A stretch of DNA of 44,180 nucleotides. Origin: a virus. Position 1 is the stretch's first letter. Every line of letters begins with the position of its first letter. The notes beneath the pieces were generated by a model. It had not been told where the DNA came from and made no database searches. It saw only the letters and a program-made list of their open reading frames with translations. Shown in pieces: positions 8,695 through 17,569 of this stretch. The stretch lies in the IMG/VR virus record IMGVR_UViG_3300003690_000018, positions 1 through 44,180 of that record; one strand, written 5' to 3'. The position numbers and the translations under genes were made by a program.

Positions 8695-8705
8695 GTTATG
8701 GTCAA
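8695..8705 (-). promoter_or_regulatory. TTGACCATAAC motif upstream of scaffold/capsid genes
   Basis: An exact copy of the 11-mer TTGACCATAAC on the minus strand, 20 nt before the scaffold ATG. The same 11-mer occurs at 22184-22194, 25889-25899, 27143-27153 and 35178-35188. A matching -10 is not evident here, so an operator or activator site is as likely as a -35 element. Confidence 0.45.
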
Positions 8706-8733
8706 GTTGCATGATATACGCTATCGTCATATT

Positions 8734-11700
8734 TTACAATCCCGACTGTTGTGAACGCTGTCCATACACTCGTGTTATGCGAGGGTTTATCCTGCGGCTA
8801 GAAGACTGGCGTAGTAAATTGCCCTGACTCCGAGTCCAGTCTCCGTAGGCCGCCTCAAGCGATGCAAGCAGTTCCGGTGTCTGTCTCGCAACCCACGCCT
8901 GCAAGGCTGGGTTGCGTCTCATAAGAGCGTTGCGTGCCGATACTGACATGGCGAAGTAGTCTCCTATGAGAACAAGCAGGGATGGGTCTGACGATAGGGA
9001 TTGCTCAAATGCCAACCACTCTGCTGAGTTATCCTTCTGTTGCGCCCGTGCAGGAGCCCGTGCAGGGGCTGACGGCCTGCCTCCTCCGCCACTGCGAGAG
9101 AAGCTGCGTCCGTAGTCTCTTTTGGGTCCGGTGTAAGGGATGCGGGTATGCTTCCGGGGCTTCCTTCCGCTTGTATCTGTAGCTGTCGTACCTAGCGCCA
9201 TGGCAAGCGCCTTGGCGTAATCGCCACGTTTACCGGCGTTATAGGCTCCCTTCATTTGATCGTACATATCATCATAGGCATCCATCCTGTCCCCGAACTC
9301 TGCATACAGTTCCTGAGCACGGGTGGGATTGATGACAAGCATGGCATTGTACTGGTTGACAATCTCTATGATGTCTTCGCCTAACTGAGCCTTTGCCATC
9401 TCATTAATGATTTGCCCGGCTTCCTTACTTGATAGGTCGTCTCCATAATCAAACGATATACTCCCGTCTTGCGATACGACCATGCCAGTGCCGGGGCCGA
9501 TAGTTCCCGTCCCTCCACTGCCGCCTCGGGAGGATGTGGTGCCGCCAACAGTGCGCACGCTAAGGCTAAAGGTGTTGTCAGCACGATAATTTACATCCTT
9601 CCATCCAATGATGTTGGCAAGTGCGTTGATTGACGGGGCACGATACTCTGTTGCCACGTTATACACTTCATGGATGTCAGGGAATCTATCCTCCATGTCT
9701 TCGCGTTCTTCCGGTGTCATGCCGAGGATGTCTCCAATGAGTCCCATCCAGCGTGGGTCATCGTTTGCGATAAGCCATTCTCTAATGCTGCCGCCAGGAA
9801 CCAGGTTGGCCAGGGCAAAGCCACCACCAATGGGCCAGCGCGGAACCTCGTTACCGTTAACGTCCTGGAAGGTTGCATTGAGTAGCTCTTTGACGGGAAT
9901 ATCCATCTCTGCCGACATCCCAATCAAGGGTTGGAGGTAGTTGATAATGTACTTGTTGCGAGAGTCGGGATCAATGTAGCTGCTGGTCGCTTCTGCGCGC
10001 GCTTTCTTCTCTTCGCTCTCAGCCTCTTCCGCGTCCGCCAGTGCCTGAATCTCGTCACGGACTGCACGCTCAGTTTCAACTTCTATGTCACTAGGGCGCT
10101 CATCTGTCGGAGTAAAGCGGAGACTCTGTTCCTCTACGTAACTATCGACCGCTTTCTCTCGCTCATCACGGGCTTCAGTATCCTCCCTCAATTCGGGAAC
10201 GAAGGGGGATTCAAAACCCTCGGCAAAATCATGTACGGCGTTGGGTAGTGTTAAGTCAAAGAACACGTTGGCAGCAGCGTAATATTCAGACAGCCAGGGA
10301 TATTTATCAAAGAGAATTGCCTTCTCTCGCCTGGCATTCTGGTTGTCAAAGTCCCTCCACGCTTCGCGGACTTCCTCGAATATCTCTTCGCCGCCTGCTA
10401 TCTCTTCCCACTTGTCAAAGAACTGTCCGCGCACGAGGTCGGCGTAGTTCTCAAGGTCGCGGTAATATTCAGTCAGGAGTGGGTCGTCAAGGTATAAGGC
10501 GTTGCGAGTGTCCCACAAGCCGTGCAGGGCAGCGCGCTGATTAGGAGCAAGCTTGTCACGCCACTCTTTGCTGGCTTCTTCACCATAAATCTCGCGCTGG
10601 GTGTTGTCGTCCTGCTCAAGCTGCCACACCCAGTCAGGGAAGCGCTCGTGTAGCACGTCCTGCGCAGGCAGCCACTTGATGCGAGCTTCTATCTGGCGGA
10701 GTGACTCCTCCGGCGTCCCGGGACGCATGCGGAAGTTGATTGCGATTGCACCGTCCAGGAGTTCATTCCTCAGTTTTGTCGTCATATACTGTGTAGAGCG
10801 CAACTCGAACCACAAGTCCAGTGTCTTGTCTCCAACACCGACGTCTTCCCAGATAGCTGTGCCTCCTATGCCTGCTCGGCTCATTGCCTCCCATATCCAT
10901 CTGTCATCTCGAATGGGGCCGGGAGCACGCGAAAGCTGCAGAGTCTTTGCCTGTGGCCAGCGCTCGTCAAAGTCTTGCCACAGCATCCACCCCTCTTCTT
11001 TCGTGGCTTCCTGCGCCCGCAGGTATGTGCTTCTCTGGTCTGCCCACATATCGGAGAAGTCTGTCTCTGTAAGACTGCTTCCTCTCCACCCAATACCGAT
11101 ACCCCATGCTGACACCTCCCAGGGTGCTGTGGTTCTGAAGGCTTCGTGAGTAGCCTCGTCCCATATCCTGCCGTTCTGCTGGTAGGCAGCATAATCGATC
11201 TGAGCCTCCCAGTCTCCTGGTTCTATATCACCTCTGGGATTGTCGCGCATGTTGGCAATGACTTCCCCTACCCTGTTGCGCTCGTATTGAGTCATGGCAC
11301 TGAACATGCCTTTCGGCCCTCCTGTCTCTATTATGTGCCGCATCCATATCTGAGGGTCAACGACAAGGCCGCCCGGTGGAATACCCAGGGTTCCGTCTGG
11401 GAGTTTTGCTGTGAAAGATCGTATGGCTTTGGGAAGGCCGCCCGTGTAATTGAACCATGCTGCCACCGCCTCCGGGTCTTTCCAGATCAAGGGAGACGTG
11501 GGGTCATCGTCAAGCCCACTTGTCAGAGCACCAGCCCAGAGGATGAGAGGAAAGAGGACAGGGCCGAGAGAGCCAAGGTCTTCGGCGTATGCGCCGCCCT
11601 CCTTCCATCCAAACATGCGGGTTCGTCTACGAGACTCGTCAATAAAGTCCGGCCCTAGTACGCTGTACATAGGGGAGATGCTGGCCTCAAGATTGAAGCG

Positions 11701-14700
11701 GAGCGGACTGGGCATCGTAATCCCCAGGTCTTCCGTGGAGAGTTGCTGTCTAAGATAGGGAGGTAGGCCGGCATGAATTTGCTCGTTCATTGTGCGCCAG
11801 CGACCATAGGCAGCCATTACCTCTGGCGAGGAGGTCGTGCGTCTTGCCCAGTTCGCCATCGTGCCCTTGTACCAAAATGAATAGGGGTACACCCATGACA
11901 GCCAGGAGTCTATGTTCCTGCGGTCTGAGTAATTGAGCAGAGCGAAGTTGCGTGCCTCTCGTCCCGTCTGTCCGGCTATTGTCTTGTACTCTGAAATATT
12001 GTGGGCAGCGCCCATAGCCCAGGCCTCAAGTGCCTCGATAGTCTCGTGTGACATATTCCTCCAGCCCTGCCTGCCCCAGCGCTCCCCTATGGTTTTAGTA
12101 AGACTGTCAACTGCCTCCAGCATGAGGCGTGGTTGCATCTCTACCTCTTCGGGAGTGTAGGGCCCCGGCTTACGCTTACCTTTCCACGAAATAGTATACG
12201 CCTTATCCATTTCATTGTAGAAGTTCTTCCATATCTTTGTGGAGGCACGACGATACTCAATCCAGGTGATGCTCTTCCTTAGGCTTCTGACATGTGGGGT
12301 CAATACGCTTACACCCTTTGGGGTCTCAGCGGTCATACTACCTGGGACGATCATGCCATTGATCTCGTTTAGCTTTTTCTTTGCCTCTTTAAGCAACCTC
12401 ATTCCTTCTTCCGCCGTCCATTTCCCCAGGCCACCCACTTTATCGTCGATTGCCCTCCGAGCTTCTTCATACGGTCCCACAGGGAGTGTTCCACCGCTCT
12501 GAGCGGCGTATGCTTTCGCATCGGCTTGGAATAGCTGCTGGGCGCGGTGTGCGGGCTCCTGCATATTGGCATAGGACAGGGCAAAATCTTCATCCGAGAG
12601 GCGCTGGCCAAGATCGACTTTTAGTTGCGTGGCCTTTTCTAATTGATCTCTTAGTTCATTATCGGGACCAATAAGCATGCCCGGCGGCATGCTTTCATCG
12701 GCCTTTGCTAAGGACCTTTCAATATTGACGCGCAACTTTGCCATGCCCTCTCGAAATTCTTCTAGGGTCTCGGCGGTAGGGAACCCGGTCGCGGCGGCAC
12801 GCTGTTCGCCGCGAGTGTACCCACGGAGAAGGCTATCGAACTGGAGACGCTCTTGCGTCCATCCGAGAGAGGCGAACTGTGTTCTCTCATCCTTGGTCAG
12901 AATTCTCCATGCGTCGTAGGTACCGTTCTGTTCCTTGAGCCACTCTATGGCTTTCGGCACATCTCCATAACTGTCTCTAATTTGATGGATAAGTCCTCTT
13001 GCCAGTTCGTCCCCCAAACCTCTCGTGAGAATATCGCCAAGCTCTGGTATGGCTTTACCGAGAACTAGGTTGTGGTCCAGGAAGCGTTTGGCTGCGGTGT
13101 ACACAATGCGTTTGGAGAAGGCCTGCTCGACCGCCTGAGCGCCAATGGGTATGTCTGCCTTACTGCCCTTCGGGACAATCTTTCCAATGAAGGGGAAGTC
13201 AGCAAGAGTCTTGGAGCCGGAGAACCATCTCTTACCCTTGCCTAGCTCTTCTCCCGCACGCGGCAAGCCGCCGGCTCCACCCATAGCGAGGTCCGCTGCC
13301 CACACGCCTGGCAACTTCTTTGCCATGAATTCTTCTATTTCCCCTACTCCCGTAAAGGAGAATACACCGTCAGCAAGAGCCGTAAATAGATTGTTCTGGA
13401 AGTTGCGAGCCGAATAGGCAGGAACCCAATCTGCAAACGGATACCACAACTTACTGTTGACGAAGTCCCTAACTCTCCCTGCTCCTAGTCTTGACCACTC
13501 CAGTGCATTGAACGGCACCTCAGCGAGACCCATTTCCTGGGCGGCCTTGCGAATATCCCATTTTTCCATAGCGCCAGCAGCGCCCCGCTCAAATATGGGG
13601 TAGTCCTTAGCCTTTTTGCCAATAGCCACCCACTCCTGGATCGTGCGCATACCTTCTAGTTCCGGCATTAGCAGTCTGGTGGCGGCGGAATTGAGGTTGT
13701 CCATTGCAGACGTAAGTTTCTGCATTTCGCTAAGACCTTCAGCCTTAAGAAGGGCATCCATGCGGTTGGGGTTCACCAAGCCGTTCGTGGGGTTTACTAG
13801 CAACTCTCTCATAAGAGAGCCAGCCAGCTTGCCAGCCTCGGACAGCGCCTCGGGATAGGGAGTCAATAATATCCTAGCCTGATCCTGTTTGTGCTCCCAT
13901 ACTGCTATTAGTTGCTTGAGCCCATCACCGTCTATCTGCTTCCCTGGGTATCTATCAATGACTGGCTTGGGCTCTGCAAGGTCTAGCATTGCCTGGGCTA
14001 CCTTCTTGACTCCATGCGTCTGCGTTTTGCCCAGCGCCTTCGATGCTCCGAAGACTTCCTTGACGCGCAAGAACACAGCGCTTGCCCCGTCAGAGGCTAA
14101 CTCTATCATCTTTGCTCGTATTGCTGTTCTAGTCGGAGCTCCGGGTAGCCAGCCTCGCAAATAATCCGGTACTTTGTCGCCAAGGAATTTCGCCTCGGTC
14201 ATTCCAACCTGCTGCATTCGCAGAACCTCTGCGCTGTTGAGCGCTGTTGGCGCGAATTTCTTCATGCGCGCAAGTGTACGCCGGGTTATACGAGCGGTCT
14301 TTATCAAACGGTATGCTCGGTTCGCGCGGCCAGTAGCAGCAGTTAAACCCAGAACCCCTGTTGTCCACATGAGTGGGTCGAGAAGAGTCTGCCCTACAGC
14401 TTCCATCAACGGATTAGACTCACCCGGCAATCCCTCTCTGACTAACTCATCTGCAATCTCCACGTCTGTTGCTCCTTCGGACTTGCGGCGCTCATAGTAG
14501 TATGCAGATAAGGGGTGAGCCTTGATTGCGTCTATGCGTCCAGTCTCTTTATTGTCAAACCAACCAAGCTCTACCAGATTGTTCCCGACGAAGTCCCCAT
14601 CCCCGTACATGGCTTTGTTGGGTTCTTCGCCAAGGTCTATGACACGGGCGATATATCTAAGCTGCGCTGTTTCGCCGGAGTAGGTCATTCGGGTGGCGTC

Positions 14701-16131
14701 ACGTAGGGCAACGTTCACCTCATGCGTGTCGCCGTATATGCTATGGGCGATTTCTCGTAGATTGCCGGGGTGCTCAGGCAAGCCCGCTTGCACGAGCGCG
14801 GCGTTCTGCGCCGGATGATACGCGCCCGTAGAGAGGACGCCCTCTGGGCGCTCGTATGTCTTGCCATTGGGGAGCAGTACGCTATTCACTCCGGCCCCAA
14901 GCTGAGTGTGCTGTGCCACAACTCCGATGCCGCGCTCTACTGTTTGAGCGGGGACATTGAGAGTTCCGAGAGAGCCCATAACCGAAGCCTTTAAGAGTAC
15001 ACTCCCCTTGCCAACTATCGTGCGCTCCTCTTCTGAACTAATAGGTACACGACGCTGCTCGATGATGTGGGGGGCGATGCCCCCCACGCCGCCATCGGGA
15101 GCTTCACCATATCTGAGCGTGTCGTCATACACGTTGACAACAAGTTCGCCTGTCTCCTCGTCGCGACCAACTACCTTTTCGTTTGGCAAAGGCATGTAGT
15201 CAATTCTTATCTTCTCGTGGAATTCCTCCTCGGCCTTTTCAAGGAATTGCCCCACTCCTTTGACGGCTTGCGCAGTTACGTCTGGTGGGATAGAGAGGTA
15301 CGTCCCCTCCGGGTCTTCGCCTGTAACCGGGTTCAAGCGTGAAGCTTGCCATGCTGGCCCTGGGCCTGTGCCGATTTTTATGTCGCTTATCCCGCCCAGG
15401 AGCCTGCCTGCGCCTTGCTGTATCTCTTCCCAAGTTTTTTCTGTTCCGTACCTGCTTTGAAAGCCCGCTCGTTCCTCGGGTGTCCCCAGAGGGAACGAAG
15501 GGGGAGCGTACCTGCTTTGAAAGCCCGCTCGTTCCTCGGGTGTCCCCATTCTGGCGTCGCGGGGGGCGAACCTGTGTCGTATTTTGAACTCTTCTTCCTC
15601 TTCCTCTTCCTTATCGAATAACTCACTTAGAGTACGAGAGTTTATGCTCTGGGGCATGCTGTCCTGAAAGCCCCTCCACGCTCTCTTGAGCATGTCGTAG
15701 TTTAGTCCACCTGTATCGTAGTCTCCCGGCGCAAGAGTAGGATTCTCTTCTGGTTGTAGGACTGGGAAAAGCGCATCCTCTACTTCCGGCCTGCCAGGCT
15801 GCGGCCCGCCAGGCTGCGGCCTGGCAGGCTGCGGCCCTCCAACTTGACCTCCGGGACCGCCCTGTCCGGGAAGACTAAATGATCTTTGCCGACCTACAAA
15901 TGGCGGCAATGCTCTTTCGATTCTTGATACAAATCTTGGGTTCTGTCGCACAGGCAGAGGTGCAGTCGGTCTTGGCGTAAATAGGCGAGGAACCCTAGCT
16001 CCAGCGCCTTGGTCGAAGCGACGCGGGGCACGACCACCGCTACCGCTTGGGGGCCTTATGGGGCTGGAGCCACGGCGTGGAGCTTGCCGCATCCTCAAGC
16101 TTGGGTTTCTTACTCGTGGACGATAGGGCAT
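8734..16131 (-). CDS. Giant 2465-aa virion protein, candidate internal/ejection protein
   Basis: A very long gene, one sixth of the genome. The first 250 residues are low complexity: Arg/Pro-rich start MPYRPRVRNPSLR, Gly/Pro/Gln repeats near 105-120, an EEEEEEE run near 176, and two copies of TPEERAGFQSRY near 196-230. Then come long helical regions with a hydrophobic patch TLLDPLMWTTGVLGL near residue 580 and WVYPYSFWYKGTMANWARR near 1420. A Gly-rich linker lies near 2210 and the C-terminal tail is basic. Size, position among portal, LysM and scaffold genes, and amphipathic helices suit a protein carried in the head and ejected with DNA. I found no RNA polymerase, protease or nuclease motif. 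The start has GGGAG 5 nt upstream. Confidence 0.6.
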   Translation of the reverse strand: MPYRPRVRNPSLRMRQAPRRGSSPIRPPSGSGGRAPRRFDQGAGARVPRLFTPRPTAPLPVRQNPRFVSRIERALPPFVGRQRSFSLPGQGGPGGQVGGPQPARPQPGGPQPGRPEVEDALFPVLQPEENPTLAPGDYDTGGLNYDMLKRAWRGFQDSMPQSINSRTLSELFDKEEEEEEEFKIRHRFAPRDARMGTPEERAGFQSRYAPPSFPLGTPEERAGFQSRYGTEKTWEEIQQGAGRLLGGISDIKIGTGPGPAWQASRLNPVTGEDPEGTYLSIPPDVTAQAVKGVGQFLEKAEEEFHEKIRIDYMPLPNEKVVGRDEETGELVVNVYDDTLRYGEAPDGGVGGIAPHIIEQRRVPISSEEERTIVGKGSVLLKASVMGSLGTLNVPAQTVERGIGVVAQHTQLGAGVNSVLLPNGKTYERPEGVLSTGAYHPAQNAALVQAGLPEHPGNLREIAHSIYGDTHEVNVALRDATRMTYSGETAQLRYIARVIDLGEEPNKAMYGDGDFVGNNLVELGWFDNKETGRIDAIKAHPLSAYYYERRKSEGATDVEIADELVREGLPGESNPLMEAVGQTLLDPLMWTTGVLGLTAATGRANRAYRLIKTARITRRTLARMKKFAPTALNSAEVLRMQQVGMTEAKFLGDKVPDYLRGWLPGAPTRTAIRAKMIELASDGASAVFLRVKEVFGASKALGKTQTHGVKKVAQAMLDLAEPKPVIDRYPGKQIDGDGLKQLIAVWEHKQDQARILLTPYPEALSEAGKLAGSLMRELLVNPTNGLVNPNRMDALLKAEGLSEMQKLTSAMDNLNSAATRLLMPELEGMRTIQEWVAIGKKAKDYPIFERGAAGAMEKWDIRKAAQEMGLAEVPFNALEWSRLGAGRVRDFVNSKLWYPFADWVPAYSARNFQNNLFTALADGVFSFTGVGEIEEFMAKKLPGVWAADLAMGGAGGLPRAGEELGKGKRWFSGSKTLADFPFIGKIVPKGSKADIPIGAQAVEQAFSKRIVYTAAKRFLDHNLVLGKAIPELGDILTRGLGDELARGLIHQIRDSYGDVPKAIEWLKEQNGTYDAWRILTKDERTQFASLGWTQERLQFDSLLRGYTRGEQRAAATGFPTAETLEEFREGMAKLRVNIERSLAKADESMPPGMLIGPDNELRDQLEKATQLKVDLGQRLSDEDFALSYANMQEPAHRAQQLFQADAKAYAAQSGGTLPVGPYEEARRAIDDKVGGLGKWTAEEGMRLLKEAKKKLNEINGMIVPGSMTAETPKGVSVLTPHVRSLRKSITWIEYRRASTKIWKNFYNEMDKAYTISWKGKRKPGPYTPEEVEMQPRLMLEAVDSLTKTIGERWGRQGWRNMSHETIEALEAWAMGAAHNISEYKTIAGQTGREARNFALLNYSDRRNIDSWLSWVYPYSFWYKGTMANWARRTTSSPEVMAAYGRWRTMNEQIHAGLPPYLRQQLSTEDLGITMPSPLRFNLEASISPMYSVLGPDFIDESRRRTRMFGWKEGGAYAEDLGSLGPVLFPLILWAGALTSGLDDDPTSPLIWKDPEAVAAWFNYTGGLPKAIRSFTAKLPDGTLGIPPGGLVVDPQIWMRHIIETGGPKGMFSAMTQYERNRVGEVIANMRDNPRGDIEPGDWEAQIDYAAYQQNGRIWDEATHEAFRTTAPWEVSAWGIGIGWRGSSLTETDFSDMWADQRSTYLRAQEATKEEGWMLWQDFDERWPQAKTLQLSRAPGPIRDDRWIWEAMSRAGIGGTAIWEDVGVGDKTLDLWFELRSTQYMTTKLRNELLDGAIAINFRMRPGTPEESLRQIEARIKWLPAQDVLHERFPDWVWQLEQDDNTQREIYGEEASKEWRDKLAPNQRAALHGLWDTRNALYLDDPLLTEYYRDLENYADLVRGQFFDKWEEIAGGEEIFEEVREAWRDFDNQNARREKAILFDKYPWLSEYYAAANVFFDLTLPNAVHDFAEGFESPFVPELREDTEARDEREKAVDSYVEEQSLRFTPTDERPSDIEVETERAVRDEIQALADAEEAESEEKKARAEATSSYIDPDSRNKYIINYLQPLIGMSAEMDIPVKELLNATFQDVNGNEVPRWPIGGGFALANLVPGGSIREWLIANDDPRWMGLIGDILGMTPEEREDMEDRFPDIHEVYNVATEYRAPSINALANIIGWKDVNYRADNTFSLSVRTVGGTTSSRGGSGGTGTIGPGTGMVVSQDGSISFDYGDDLSSKEAGQIINEMAKAQLGEDIIEIVNQYNAMLVINPTRAQELYAEFGDRMDAYDDMYDQMKGAYNAGKRGDYAKALAMALGTTATDTSGRKPRKHTRIPYTGPKRDYGRSFSRSGGGGRPSAPARAPARAQQKDNSAEWLAFEQSLSSDPSLLVLIGDYFAMSVSARNALMRRNPALQAWVARQTPELLASLEAAYGDWTRSQGNLLRQSSSRRINPRITRVYGQRSQQSGL
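15447..15548. repeat. 42-bp direct repeat, period 60 bp, in the giant-protein gene
   Basis: Positions 15447-15488 and 15507-15548 are identical and encode two copies of a TPEERAGFQSRY segment. Diverged copies of the same DNA occur near 17457-17520 in the upstream LysM gene, so the segment has spread between two virion genes. Confidence 0.85.
15785..15840. repeat. Short tandem repeat coding for PQPxxPQP
   Basis: Three near-identical copies of CCAGGCTGCGGCC lie about 15 bp apart and encode the ARPQPGGPQPGRP stretch of the giant protein. This is a slippage-prone low-complexity linker. Confidence 0.7.
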
Positions 16132-17565
16132 CTACGCTCCCGGTAAACCAGTTGCTGGTACGAGTCCGCCTTGTCCGAACAGGAACTCCAACCACGCCCT
16201 GATGGTTGGGTCTGCTATCGCCGAGAAGATGGCAGGGTTGAATATGTCCGCGAATGTTCCCGGCCCTCCGGGAGGAGCAAAGGTTCTCTCGCCATAACGG
16301 CCTACGTTACCAAGACCTGCAAATCCAAGTTCTTCCAGGAAAGGCTCAAGGCGTGATCGCGATTGTCCGGGTAGACCGGCAAGGGCTACGTCTGGAATAT
16401 CCAGGTTCGTAGTACCAGGATTCCAGAACGGCACAACGCTATTAGCTGCGCCTGGGTTCGTAACAACACCAGTGGTGTTGTCGACTATGGGGATGCTTGG
16501 ATTGACTACTCCTTGAGGGCCAGAAGTCTGAGGTACGCCTGGCGCTGTGCCAGCATAGCCACCTGAGTAGAACGAAGACTGCCCGCCGCCAAGACCACCA
16601 GAGAAGAACTCGGATGGTATGTAATCGCCCGCTCCCCAGCGTCCTTGGCCGAGGGAGATAGGCTGGAATATGGCTGTTCCGTCACCACCGGGCTGGAAGT
16701 AGATGCCACGTCCGGGAATCTCAATCAGTCCATCGCCGCGATGTACTACATCGTAGTTACCTATACCTTCCTGGAAGCCAAATTCATTCGTCTTGTACCC
16801 TGCGGTGTTGATGGAGCCAGGGACTGCAGCGCCAGGAGAACGTCCACCTACACCGCCGCCGGCAGTTGCTGCCGAAGCACCAGTAGTGAGAGGGCCAGTT
16901 GCGCCAGCTCCGAGGTCCGAGGGCATAGTAATGCCTGAGCCCGCGAAGATCATGTTCGGGTTAACAATTCCAGGGTTAGCTGCCAGCAGGTCAGCTACGG
17001 CAATGCCGGCTCCCCTGGCAATGCTAGTCAGCGTCTCCCCCCGCTGGATAATGCGCTGCCCTGATGTCTCTCCGACGAAAGCGCCGCCACCACCACCACC
17101 ACCGCCACCGCCACCCCACATCGATGGCACCGAAGCTTCTTCTGGGGGTCGTCCCCAGAAGATTGAGGCTTCGTCAAATATTGGGACTCCGTACCCCCCG
17201 CGGTCCATCCAGGGTTCCGTTGGTGTGCCTCTCCAGTCCGTTATATCTGGGATGACCTGTACTGGGCTGGGTGGGCCTCTCCAGTCTATTTCCGGGGTGA
17301 CTTGTACTGGGTTGGGTGTGCCTCTCCAGCCCGTTATATCTGGGATTGTGACTTGGACAGGATTGACTACCGTCGGCGACACAGATGGTGCGGGGGTGTA
17401 CGCTCCCCGCTGATAACCAAAATATTGGGGGTCAACGGTCGCGGGTGTCGGGGGAGCGTACCTGCTTCGAAAGCCCCTTCGTTCCGCGGGTGTCGGGGGA
17501 TCGTACCTGCTTTGGAACGAAGGGGCTCGGTGGCTGGGGTTTATTCTTCTTGGTCGGTATGCCAT
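16132..17565 (-). CDS. LysM-domain virion protein
   Basis: 477 residues. One LysM domain near residues 165-215 (IIQRGETLTSIARGAGIAVADLLAANPG...GSGITMP), a peptidoglycan- or chitin-type glycan binding module. The N-terminus MAYRPRRINPSHR mirrors the giant protein's MPYRPRVRNPSLR and is followed by two FxSRYxPPTP motifs. Three repeats of PVQV-(I/T)PxI-x-WRGxP follow, then a run of about 12 glycines just before LysM. The rest is Gly/Pro-rich. It lies between portal and the giant gene. I infer a virion-associated wall-binding or ejection protein; no lytic domain is visible. GAGGT is 6 nt before the ATG. Confidence 0.72.
   Translation of the reverse strand: MAYRPRRINPSHRAPSFQSRYDPPTPAERRGFRSRYAPPTPATVDPQYFGYQRGAYTPAPSVSPTVVNPVQVTIPDITGWRGTPNPVQVTPEIDWRGPPSPVQVIPDITDWRGTPTEPWMDRGGYGVPIFDEASIFWGRPPEEASVPSMWGGGGGGGGGGGAFVGETSGQRIIQRGETLTSIARGAGIAVADLLAANPGIVNPNMIFAGSGITMPSDLGAGATGPLTTGASAATAGGGVGGRSPGAAVPGSINTAGYKTNEFGFQEGIGNYDVVHRGDGLIEIPGRGIYFQPGGDGTAIFQPISLGQGRWGAGDYIPSEFFSGGLGGGQSSFYSGGYAGTAPGVPQTSGPQGVVNPSIPIVDNTTGVVTNPGAANSVVPFWNPGTTNLDIPDVALAGLPGQSRSRLEPFLEELGFAGLGNVGRYGERTFAPPGGPGTFADIFNPAIFSAIADPTIRAWLEFLFGQGGLVPATGLPGA
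17472..17527. repeat. 14-bp perfect inverted repeat in the LysM gene
   Basis: Arms 17472-17485 and 17514-17527 (AGCCCCTTCGTTCC and its complement) flank a 28-nt loop. The arms arise from two diverged copies of the SRYxPP repeat in opposite codon usage and could form a hairpin in mRNA near the gene start. Confidence 0.75.
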
Positions 17566-17569
17566 ATTG

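Noticed and set aside
8734-16131. Virion RNA polymerase of N4 type
   Set aside because: I looked for T7-like polymerase motifs (DxS...R, KxxxMxxxYG, HDS) and did not find them.
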